6,409 nt of DNA, taken from contig CAADWC010000193.1 of the NCBI GenBank assembly GCA_900752625.1, positions 1 to 6,409 on the forward strand, read 5' to 3'. The notes beneath the pieces are model-generated. The model saw only the letters and a program-made list of their open reading frames with translations, did no database searches and had not been told where the DNA came from. Each line of letters opens with the position of its first letter. Positions within the stretch are counted from its first letter, which is position 1. The stretch is from Oscillospiraceae bacterium (GTDB taxonomy: Bacteria > Bacillota > Clostridia > Oscillospirales > Ruminococcaceae). Below, piece after piece: positions 1 through 5,896 of the stretch. The translations under genes and the position numbers were made by a program.

Positions 1-1186
1 GCAGGATATGATCGAGCTCGGCAAGTTTGTAAGAGATATTTTCAAGCTTAATGAGGAAACGAAAAACTTCCGTATTTTCGGACCTGACGAAACGATGTCA
101 AACCGTCTCGGCGCAGTGTTTGAAGCTACGAACCGCGACTGGAACGCAGATATGACAGACAATGACGAGTTCCTTGCCGCAGACGGACGTGTTATGGATT
201 CAATGCTTTCGGAGCACATGTGCGAGGGCTGGCTCGAAGGTTATCTGCTTACGGGTCGTCACGGCTTCTTTGCAAGCTATGAGGCGTTTATCAGGATCGT
301 CGATTCGATGTTTTCACAGCATGCCAAGTGGCTGAAGGTTACTTCTGAGCTGCCTTGGAGACATAAGATAGCGTCGCTCAACTACATATTGTCATCCAAC
401 GTATGGCAGCAGGATCACAACGGCTTTACACATCAGGATCCGGGATTCCTTGACCATGTTGCAAACAAGAAGGCCGACGTTGTAAGAATGTATCTGCCGC
501 CGGATACCAACTGTCTGCTGAGCTGCTTTGACCATTGCATACGTTCCAAAAACTATGTAAACGTAATGGTTACTTCAAAGCACCCAAGACAGCAGTGGCT
601 GACAATGGAGCAGGCTGTAAAACACTGCACTCAGGGTATAGGTATCTGGGAGTGGGCTTCCAACGATCAGGGACAGGAGCCGGACGTTGTTCTCGCCTGC
701 TGCGGAGACACGCCAACTCTTGAGGCGCTTGCCGCCGTTACTATCCTGCGAAAGAATCTGCCTGATGTAAAGATCAGATTTATAAACGTAGTAGATCTGT
801 TCAAGCTTCAGCCTCAGTCAAAGCATCCTCACGGACTTTCAGACGCAGATTTCGATGCGCTGTTCACAAAGGATAAGCCCATCGTTTTTGCATTCCACGG
901 TTATCCTACTCTTATACATGAACTGCTTTATCACAGACACAACAGAAATCTGTATGTCTGCGGATATAATGAAGAGGGAACCATTACGACTCCGTTCGAT
1001 ATGAGAGTTCAGAACGAGATCGACCGTTTCCACCTTGTTCTGGAAGTTATCAAGAGACTTCCTCAGCTTGGAAATACCGGAGCATATCTGTATCAGCAGA
1101 TGATGGATAAGCTTGTCGAGCACAAGCAGTACATAGCCGAGTATGGTATTGATCTGCCTGAGATCAGAAACTGGAAATGGCAGTAA
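1..1186 (+). CDS. xfp: Phosphoketolase, C-terminal half (5' end outside window)
   Basis: Thiamine-diphosphate-dependent phosphoketolase, a cytoplasmic enzyme that cleaves xylulose 5-phosphate (and often fructose 6-phosphate) with phosphate to give acetyl phosphate plus an aldose phosphate. The frame is open to the left edge, so the Met codon at base 8 is internal; about 394 residues remain of a family usually near 800. Counting from that Met, the family block [18 protein letters not shown] lies at residues 77-94 and the signature [12 protein letters not shown] at 135-146. The signature carries the His/Asn/His residues known in the family to take part in ThDP catalysis. The XFP C-terminal domain follows, with the conserved KHPRQQWL at 191-198 and [15 protein letters not shown] near residue 300. 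The ending [10 protein letters not shown]...EIRNWKW is a normal family C-terminus, so the 3' end is complete. A strong terminator follows 40 bp downstream. The identification is very secure; substrate preference (X5P only or dual) cannot be read from this half. Confidence 0.96.
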   Translation, partial: QDMIELGKFVRDIFKLNEETKNFRIFGPDETMSNRLGAVFEATNRDWNADMTDNDEFLAADGRVMDSMLSEHMCEGWLEGYLLTGRHGFFASYEAFIRIVDSMFSQHAKWLKVTSELPWRHKIASLNYILSSNVWQQDHNGFTHQDPGFLDHVANKKADVVRMYLPPDTNCLLSCFDHCIRSKNYVNVMVTSKHPRQQWLTMEQAVKHCTQGIGIWEWASNDQGQEPDVVLACCGDTPTLEALAAVTILRKNLPDVKIRFINVVDLFKLQPQSKHPHGLSDADFDALFTKDKPIVFAFHGYPTLIHELLYHRHNRNLYVCGYNEEGTITTPFDMRVQNEIDRFHLVLEVIKRLPQLGNTGAYLYQQMMDKLVEHKQYIAEYGIDLPEIRNWKWQ

Positions 1187-1225
1187 ACTGTGAGGCTGAA
1201 TTTATAAGTTAATAAAGTGGTATAT

Positions 1226-1267
1226 AAAAATCGCTTCCGATGCGTTGCTGTGCCGGAAGCGATTTTT
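1226..1267 (+). terminator. Rho-independent terminator of the phosphoketolase gene
   Basis: A perfect 14-bp stem (1226-1239 with 1254-1267; GC-rich core TCGCTTCCG/CGGAAGCGA) with a 14-nt loop ends in five T residues, 40 bp after the phosphoketolase stop codon. The left arm begins with five A residues, so the same hairpin could also stop transcription arriving from the minus strand. Confidence 0.93.
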
Positions 1268-1290
1268 ACTGTAATACAGATATGATTAAC

Positions 1291-1320
1291 GGTACATATG
1301 CGGATCATATACCAATTTTT
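1291..1320 (+). terminator. Possible second, weak tandem terminator
   Basis: GGTACATATG (1291-1300) can pair with CATATACC (1306-1313), with a CA bulge and a 5-nt loop CGGAT. Five T residues follow at 1316-1320. An alternative pairing of ATATGAT (1280-1286) with ATCATAT (1304-1310) competes. The stem is AT-rich, so this may be only a backup terminator or chance. Confidence 0.3.
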
Positions 1321-1374
1321 CTTGAATGTACGTATATAAATCGGAGCGTGTTTAACGAATGATTTATATGTAAG

Positions 1375-1409
1375 AAAAAATTACCCGTCGGAGCGTTACC
1401 GGCGGGTAA
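1375..1409 (-). terminator. Rho-independent terminator of the cohesin-like surface protein gene
   Basis: Read on the minus strand, TTACCCGCCGG pairs with CCGACGGGTAA (one G-T wobble) around a 7-nt loop TAACGCT and is followed by six T residues. It lies 5 bp past the stop codon of the minus-strand gene. With the + strand terminator at 1226-1267 it insulates the two convergent genes from each other. Confidence 0.93.
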
Positions 1410-1414
1410 GCAAT

Positions 1415-2497
1415 TTATTTCTTTTTTGCTTGTATGTTTCTGCGCTTTCTGCGTGCTTTTTCCTCTTCTTTCAGTTCGCGGCGTTCCCGGGCTTTTGTTC
1501 TCAGCCATACTATCAATATAACAAGTGCAAGGACCAGAACGAACATCACGATCCCCAGAGCCGGCATAAGAATTTTCTTATACTTATCCATTGCTCCTTC
1601 GTTGTCGCCGCCTGTTTTAGCGGAGGTCGTTTGCTTGGCGGACGTTGTGACCGACTGGGGCTGCGTCTGTGTTTCCTCCAGGGAAGATTCTTCCGGCGGA
1701 GCTGCGCGCTGTATTGTTATGGTGTATGTGTGCTTGTTTCCGTTTGTATCGGTAACGGTTATTGTTCTTACGTTGTCGCCGACCTGAAGATAATTGCTGC
1801 CGGTGTACCATATGTAATCCAGAGAACTGGCTGTTGTTCCCTCTATTTCACAGTAATCCACAGAACTGTCGACTTTCACGACATAATCGTAAATATCGTA
1901 TGAGAATTCAGGTATAAGCTCTCCTTCTGAGACGGTAAGCCTGGTAAGAATGCCTTGAGCGGGAATACCGTTTTCGTCAGTGGCTGTAGTTGTTGTGGAA
2001 GAAACGCTGTCTGTCGGTCCTGAATCGGAGGGAAGAGATGTAACGGTTCCTCCGCCGTCTCCGACAGTAATATTTGCATAAGCTGTAGGACTTCCTAGCG
2101 GCATTCCGTCGCCGGAAAGAACGGAACAGTTCGAGATAGACATTTCGGATGTTCCTTTTTTCAGCGCCGTAAATGTCAGTGTGACTGAAAGCTCCGTGCT
2201 ATCTTTGTCAGGAGAAGCGTTTATAAGCAATATTCCGCTTCCTCCGGTAACCATATCTCCGTCGGGAACAAACTGAACGGACGAATCATCGTAAACAAAA
2301 TCGGATTGTACGGTACCTATATTCTGATCGGAGGTGAATTTAACGGTAACCTCAAATTCGCTTCCTTGAGCAACTGCGCCGTCCGGAATATAAAACTCGG
2401 CATAGCTCGTTGCAAACGCGGTTATGCTGAACAGAGAGCACGGGCCCGCAGCGGCAGCCATAAATACCAGCGTATGGCATAAACGCTTTAAATTCAA
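1415..2497 (-). CDS. Membrane-anchored surface protein with cohesin-like and cadherin-like beta-sandwich domains
   Basis: A predicted extracellular protein of 360 residues tethered by a C-terminal membrane helix; a scaffold or adhesion role is inferred, not shown. Order: signal peptide 1-29 (basic NLKR start, hydrophobic core, likely cut after AFA); a cohesin-like beta-sandwich about 32-146, beginning AEFYIPDGAVAQGSEFEVTV and containing the FVYDDSSVQFVP pattern typical of cohesin folds; a Ser/Thr/Gly linker 147-180; a cadherin-like beta-sandwich domain 183-264 (LTRLTVSEGELIPEFS to THTYTITIQRA-like end); a Ser/Thr/Gln linker 265-305; a transmembrane helix 309-332; and a very basic cytoplasmic tail of about 28 residues. 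The start is taken as TTG at 2497: AGGTG lies 6 nt upstream, and the first ATG (codon 13) would remove the basic end of the signal peptide. No dockerin, sortase motif or enzyme domain is seen. The cohesin assignment is by pattern and less secure than the cadherin-like one; true dockerin binding is unknown. The gene has its own promoter and terminator, so it is probably monocistronic. Confidence 0.82.
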   Translation of the reverse strand: MNLKRLCHTLVFMAAAAGPCSLFSITAFATSYAEFYIPDGAVAQGSEFEVTVKFTSDQNIGTVQSDFVYDDSSVQFVPDGDMVTGGSGILLINASPDKDSTELSVTLTFTALKKGTSEMSISNCSVLSGDGMPLGSPTAYANITVGDGGGTVTSLPSDSGPTDSVSSTTTTATDENGIPAQGILTRLTVSEGELIPEFSYDIYDYVVKVDSSVDYCEIEGTTASSLDYIWYTGSNYLQVGDNVRTITVTDTNGNKHTYTITIQRAAPPEESSLEETQTQPQSVTTSAKQTTSAKTGGDNEGAMDKYKKILMPALGIVMFVLVLALVILIVWLRTKARERRELKEEEKARRKRRNIQAKKK

Positions 2498-2501
2498 TAT
2501 A

Positions 2502-2508
2502 ATCACCT
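2502..2508 (-). promoter_or_regulatory. Ribosome binding site fixing the TTG start at 2497
   Basis: On the minus strand AGGTGAT stands just before TATA and TTG, giving 6 nt between AGGTG and the start codon. No such site precedes the in-frame TTG at 2569 (which lies inside the -35 box) or the internal ATG at codon 13. Confidence 0.8.
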
Positions 2509-2540
2509 GTCCTTTAAAATCAAACGCAATTGACAATCTT

Positions 2541-2569
2541 ATTATAGTACAAATTGCATAATTCGTCAA
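2541..2569 (-). promoter_or_regulatory. Sigma-A promoter of the cohesin-like protein gene
   Basis: Minus-strand -35 box TTGACG (2569-2564), a 17-bp spacer and a perfect -10 box TATAAT (2546-2541). Transcription should begin near 2534, giving a leader of about 37 nt that contains the AGGTG ribosome binding site. Confidence 0.88.
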
Positions 2570-2634
2570 CCGGTCGGCAACCCAAAACCATTATCATTGC
2601 ATAACATGATAATAAAAACGGGAATCTGACCGGT
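2569..2634. repeat. Interrupted inverted repeat next to the promoter
   Basis: ACCGGTC (2569-2575) is the exact inverse of GACCGGT (2628-2634). Inside them CCC (2581-2583) faces GGG (2620-2622), and in the centre ATTATCAT (2590-2597) and ATGATAAT (2606-2613) form a perfect 8-bp stem with an 8-nt loop. The outer arm touches the -35 box of the minus-strand promoter. It may be the transcript end of the upstream deacetylase gene (no proper T tract) or a regulator binding region; I cannot decide between these. Confidence 0.45.
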
Positions 2635-2676
2635 AAATTGACCGTAAGTAAGGTGATTTTTATAGCTTTTGTGTCG

Positions 2677-3540
2677 TTATCCGAGAAGGCGTTCCATAAA
2701 ATCTTCGGTGCTTTCAAAGGCGGTGCGGTTATATCTGTACATATCGTAAAGGCAGTCGCTGTCGCCTTGGCATATGTAGTTCATTTTTTCCTCGACTCCG
2801 AGGCTTGCCTTGAAGCCGCAGCTTTTCACCAGGTGCCTTGAAGCGTCGCATACAAGTCCGTAGGGATAGGTATAAACGTCAGGTGTAAAGCCGCAGTTAT
2901 CCTCAAGGAGATGCTGGGTCTTGAATGTGTCGTTGTAAAAAGCCTGGCGGTAGTCCTCATAGCTTTCACCGTCATTTATGGACGAGCCTCTGCGTCCTTC
3001 AAGCGAATGCATATTATAGCTGTGGTTTGCAATTTCAACATATCCGCTTTCCATAAGTTTTTTTATGTCCTTCCAATCCAGATACGAATAGTCCGGCGAC
3101 GGTTCAGCGTCTTCACAGGCAACCTCGGAATATTTTCCTACTACGGAAAACGTTGCTTTGAATCCATACTTTTTCAGCAGCGGAAGAACGTAGGTAAGAT
3201 TGTTGTAGCTTCCATCGTCAAAAGACAGTATCACCGGCTTTTCGGGAAGTTCTTTTCCCTTTTCAACGTAATCGATAAGCTGACTTACAAAAACTGCTTC
3301 ATAACCGTTGTTTTTTAGATAAACGATGTCCTTTTCCAGCTCCACCGGAGAAAGCACATAATCTCCCCACATTGCTTCGTCTTTCAGTATACTGTGATAC
3401 ATTATTATAGGCACCTTAATGCCTTCGCGTTCCTGCGCAGTTACTTCCGACGGAATGAAAACTACTGCCATTGCGCTGACGATTAATGTGAGAATTATTA
3501 CAGCGCAGCCGGCTTTTCTTAATTTAATGCTTACAAACAA
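2677..3540 (-). CDS. Membrane-anchored polysaccharide deacetylase (NodB / carbohydrate esterase 4 family)
   Basis: Predicted metal-dependent de-N-acetylase acting outside the membrane on N-acetylated glycans such as peptidoglycan or an exopolysaccharide; the substrate is not readable from sequence. It has 287 residues: a basic start and a hydrophobic segment about 9-29 (signal anchor or uncleaved signal; an AQE sequence near 35-37 could be cut), then the NodB domain from VPIIMYHSI (43-51). Motif 1 is SFDDG (106-110; in the family the first Asp is the base and the second binds metal). Motif 2 is HSYNMH (173-178), giving the two metal histidines. Motif 3 is YTYPYG (223-228), without the arginine of classic RxxPYG. 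No clear motif-5 histidine is visible near the end, resembling the PIIMYHS/YPYG branch of the family. The start is taken as TTG at 3540, with GGGGAG 6 nt upstream; the in-frame ATG at 3594 abuts the -10 box and lacks a ribosome site. It is divergent from the chemoreceptor gene. Confidence 0.9.
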   Translation of the reverse strand: MFVSIKLRKAGCAVIILTLIVSAMAVVFIPSEVTAQEREGIKVPIIMYHSILKDEAMWGDYVLSPVELEKDIVYLKNNGYEAVFVSQLIDYVEKGKELPEKPVILSFDDGSYNNLTYVLPLLKKYGFKATFSVVGKYSEVACEDAEPSPDYSYLDWKDIKKLMESGYVEIANHSYNMHSLEGRRGSSINDGESYEDYRQAFYNDTFKTQHLLEDNCGFTPDVYTYPYGLVCDASRHLVKSCGFKASLGVEEKMNYICQGDSDCLYDMYRYNRTAFESTEDFMERLLG

Positions 3541-3546
3541 TACTAT

Positions 3547-3552
3547 CTCCCC
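3547..3552 (-). promoter_or_regulatory. Ribosome binding site fixing the TTG start at 3540
   Basis: Minus-strand GGGGAG is followed by a 6-nt spacer ATAGTA and TTG. This supports TTG at 3540 over the upstream in-frame codons at 3594 and 3621, which would precede or lie inside the promoter. Confidence 0.8.
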
Positions 3553-3585
3553 GTTTTTAAGAAATTCAAGGCTTTTATGCCTGTA

Positions 3586-3614
3586 CTTATACATATGCTC
3601 GGGCTTTTTGTAAA
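3586..3614 (-). promoter_or_regulatory. Sigma-A promoter of the deacetylase gene
   Basis: Minus-strand -35 box TTTACA (3614-3609), a 17-bp spacer and -10 box TATAAG (3591-3586), each one base off consensus. The predicted start near 3579 leaves a leader of about 39 nt with the GGGGAG site. It points away from the chemoreceptor promoter; the two -35 boxes are 25 bp apart. Confidence 0.65.
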
Positions 3615-3639
3615 AGTACAAAAAATATAGACAAGACTA

Positions 3640-3668
3640 TTGAATTATTTGTGCAAATCTGATATAAT
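3640..3668 (+). promoter_or_regulatory. Sigma-A promoter of the chemoreceptor gene
   Basis: -35 box TTGAAT (3640-3645), a 17-bp spacer and a perfect -10 box TATAAT (3663-3668). Transcription should begin near 3675, about 31 nt before the TTG start. The spacer contains the near-palindrome ATTTGTGCAAAT (3647-3658), a possible operator. No motility-sigma (sigma-D/FliA type) box pair stands out. Confidence 0.78.
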
Positions 3669-3693
3669 TAATATATATCAGGTCATTAAATAC

Positions 3694-3698
3694 GGGGG
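3694..3698 (+). promoter_or_regulatory. Ribosome binding site fixing the TTG start at 3706
   Basis: GGGGG followed by a 7-nt spacer AATTAAA and TTG. The in-frame TTG at 3640 is part of the -35 box and so cannot be transcribed from the promoter seen, and the next ATG (3730, codon 9) would remove the basic cytoplasmic start in front of the first membrane helix. Confidence 0.75.
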
Positions 3699-3705
3699 AA
3701 TTAAA

Positions 3706-5844
3706 TTGAAAACAGTTCGCTCTAAGCTGATGATATCATTATTGTCGCTTTCTTTTGCCATAACCGTTATACTTAGTATCGTGGCGGTTTCTTATATCAA
3801 TAAATCAACAGAGGATACTCTGAAAAAAACCATATGTCCTATAGCGGTTCAGGCTTCCGAAACCTTTGATAATGCTGTAAAACGTTATGTTGAGAATTTT
3901 GTTTATATAGCATCCTCTCAGAGCGTCAGCGAAGAGCAGGATACTAAGAAAATCCTGGAGCTGATGCAGGAAAAAGTGTCCAACGATACGGAGAACTTTT
4001 CTTATGCGCTTTACAGCACTGACGGTGAGATGACAGATACTACCGGAGGCGCCTGCGCAGATGTTATCACCTCCGACGACGTTATACATGCGGTCAACAA
4101 AAAAGACACGGTAGTGACGGATATCATATCCGAAAAAAACAATATGTATTTTGCAGTTCTGCATCCGGTAATATCCGACTGGAATGTAAGGTATGTCGCC
4201 GCAGTCACAGTTAACGCCGAGCTTGTCAACAATGTTATAGCTGATGTATCGTTCGGCGACGAGGGATATGCCTGCGTAATAAATTCGTCCGGAGAAACGA
4301 TTCTTCATAAGGATTTTCGCAAGGCGGTAAGCAGGTTCAATCCTGTCGATCTTGCCAAGGCTGACGATACATATTCCGATATGGCGCTGTGCATATCAGA
4401 TGCGGCAGAGAAGACAGAGGGTTATGGAAATTACAGCTATGATAACGTGGATTATATAGTAGGCTATTCCAAAACCGGTTATTTTAACGGCACTTTGCTC
4501 GTAGTAAGTCCGGTAAAAAGTTTTATGAGCACAAGTTCAGCTGCACTGAGAAATATTTTCCTGATTGGAGCCGGTATCCTTGGTGTTACAGTCATAATTT
4601 CGGTATTGTTTGCAAGAAGTATTTCCAAGCCCATAATCGCTACAACTAACCGTATACGTCAGCTTGCCCAGGGAAATCTCACGGACCCGGTAGAAGTGTG
4701 GTATTCCAAGGGCGAGATCGGTATTCTTTCAAGCTCGCTTGAGGAAACTATTGTGTGTCTGAGACAGTATATAAATCTTATAACCGTGGCGCTTACCCAG
4801 ATCTCGGAAGGCAATTTATGTCACCGTATGGAGGGCACTTTTAAAGGAGATTTCATAAAAATAAAGAATACCTTCAATGAGATATTCGAATCCCTTTCGG
4901 AAACCTTTGCATCGATAAATACTTCGGCGGAGCAAGTGAATACGGGAGCGGTAAGAGTTTCAAATTCAGCGCAGGCTCTTTCTCAGGGCTCTACCCAGCA
5001 GGCCAGCGCTATCGAACAGCTTTCCGCAACGCTGAACGACGTTTCAAAGCAGGTTCAGCAAAATTCCGAGGACGCTAAGAATGCATATAATATCGTTGCG
5101 GAAAACACGACTGCAATCAACAGCTGCAACGAAGATATGTCGAAAATGCTTAACGCCATGGAGCAGATATATTCGGCTTCCTCAGAGATTGCAAACATAA
5201 TCAAGGTTATTGATGAGATCTCGTTTCAGACAAATATACTTGCTCTGAATGCAGCTGTGGAAGCCGCAAGAGAGGGCTCGAAGGGATTCGGCGTTGTAGC
5301 CGACGAGGTCAGACGCCTGGCTTCACGCTCTGCTGAGGCGGCTAAGCAGACTGCGGCGCTTATAGAAAATTCAACAACGGCTGTAAACAGAGGTTCAAAG
5401 CTTGCAAAACAAACCGCTCAGTCGCTGAATGAAATCGTTAAAGGCTCCAATACTACTAAAGGGCTTGTTAAAAACATTACAGACGCTTCTGCTGCACAGG
5501 CTGAGGCAATCGTTCAGATAAATACCGGAGTGGATCAGATATCTGCGGTAGTTTCCGCTAATACCGCTACCGCTGTCGGTTCGGCGTCTGCCAGCGAGGA
5601 GCTTTCCGAACAGTCGCTGATACTTAAAAAGATGATAGCAAGATTCAGGCTTTCGGATACCGGAAATGAGCATATTTCAGGAAGACGGTATGAATACGAC
5701 GACAGCGGGCTGGACGATTCCGGCAATACTGATGAGACGGAATCTGAAAAGACCCCAGGTCAGTTTGTTTATCCGGAGGAACCAGATGCAGAAAACGGTG
5801 ATGATCTGAAAATTGTTTTTGACGACGAAGACGATAAATACTGA
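3706..5844 (+). CDS. Transmembrane methyl-accepting chemotaxis protein with Cache-type sensor and HAMP domain(s)
   Basis: Chemoreceptor expected to pass an external signal to CheA/CheW. It has 712 residues from TTG: basic start KTVRSK, membrane helix 9-29, an extracellular region of about 250 residues consistent with a double-Cache (dCache_1) sensor, membrane helix 283-303, HAMP about 304-356 (with KGEIG, the DExG-type motif), a second HAMP-like stretch about 357-410 and the coiled-coil signalling domain about 415-645. The hairpin tip DEISFQTNILALNAAVEAAR starts at 503. I do not see the RxWY amino-acid-binding motif in the sensor, so the ligand is open. Oddities: the turn reads AAREGSKGF, two residues shorter than the usual AARAGEQGKGF form; the usual glutamate pair of a C-terminal methylation site is Val624-Gly625; and residues about 650-712 form an acidic, probably disordered tail without a CheR-docking NWETF end. 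It has its own sigma-A promoter, divergent from the deacetylase, and ends 52 bp before the phosphofructokinase gene. Confidence 0.93.
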   Translation: MKTVRSKLMISLLSLSFAITVILSIVAVSYINKSTEDTLKKTICPIAVQASETFDNAVKRYVENFVYIASSQSVSEEQDTKKILELMQEKVSNDTENFSYALYSTDGEMTDTTGGACADVITSDDVIHAVNKKDTVVTDIISEKNNMYFAVLHPVISDWNVRYVAAVTVNAELVNNVIADVSFGDEGYACVINSSGETILHKDFRKAVSRFNPVDLAKADDTYSDMALCISDAAEKTEGYGNYSYDNVDYIVGYSKTGYFNGTLLVVSPVKSFMSTSSAALRNIFLIGAGILGVTVIISVLFARSISKPIIATTNRIRQLAQGNLTDPVEVWYSKGEIGILSSSLEETIVCLRQYINLITVALTQISEGNLCHRMEGTFKGDFIKIKNTFNEIFESLSETFASINTSAEQVNTGAVRVSNSAQALSQGSTQQASAIEQLSATLNDVSKQVQQNSEDAKNAYNIVAENTTAINSCNEDMSKMLNAMEQIYSASSEIANIIKVIDEISFQTNILALNAAVEAAREGSKGFGVVADEVRRLASRSAEAAKQTAALIENSTTAVNRGSKLAKQTAQSLNEIVKGSNTTKGLVKNITDASAAQAEAIVQINTGVDQISAVVSANTATAVGSASASEELSEQSLILKKMIARFRLSDTGNEHISGRRYEYDDSGLDDSGNTDETESEKTPGQFVYPEEPDAENGDDLKIVFDDEDDKY

Positions 5845-5896
5845 GAGACAATATCAAAAAGCGGTTATGCTGCTTTAACGAAAGGAATCTGATATT
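5845..5896 (+). other. Short gap between chemoreceptor and phosphofructokinase genes
   Basis: These 52 bp contain only a 5-bp hairpin (AAAGC 5858-5862, GCTTT 5872-5876) with no T tract, and no convincing promoter boxes. The AAAGGA ribosome site of the next gene sits at 5881-5886, 10 nt before its ATG. Read-through from the chemoreceptor gene into the phosphofructokinase gene is therefore possible. Confidence 0.5.

Larger units (their letters stand above)
1187..1414. other. Convergent intergenic region
   Basis: These 228 bp separate two converging genes. They hold the two strong terminators and a weaker hairpin between them. I see no promoter, RNA gene or credible small gene here; a 26-codon + strand frame at 1282-1362 has no ribosome binding site. 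Confidence 0.8.

Noticed and set aside
1282..1362. 26-codon + strand open frame in the convergent gap
   Set aside because: No ribosome binding site or promoter, and it overlaps a hairpin between two terminators; chance frame.
1430..1903. Long + strand open frames opposite the cohesin-like gene
   Set aside because: Cys/Phe-rich antisense shadows with no domain pattern, ribosome site or promoter.
2530..2563. + strand promoter starting with TTGACA at 2530
   Set aside because: No -10 box at the right distance (CATAAT is 22 bp away), and no + strand gene follows.
3541..3621. Longer deacetylase starting at 3621 or 3594
   Set aside because: These codons lie upstream of or against the -10 box of the gene's own promoter and lack ribosome sites; TTG 3540 has GGGGAG at the right distance.
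3640..3705. Upstream TTG (3640) as start of the chemoreceptor, adding 22 residues
   Set aside because: This TTG is itself part of the -35 box and has no ribosome site; the added residues have no role before the membrane helix.
3805..4308. 167-codon minus-strand frame opposite the chemoreceptor
   Set aside because: Antisense shadow of the Cache region; the + strand frame has clear domain structure and no promoter is seen for the antisense frame.
5819..5871. Promoter for the phosphofructokinase gene (TTGACG at 5819, TATGCT at 5866)
   Set aside because: The boxes are about 41 bp apart and neither has a partner at 16-18 bp; the promoter may be upstream or absent.
5858..5876. Hairpin between the chemoreceptor and phosphofructokinase genes as a terminator
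   Set aside because: Only 5 bp, AT-rich, with no T tract.
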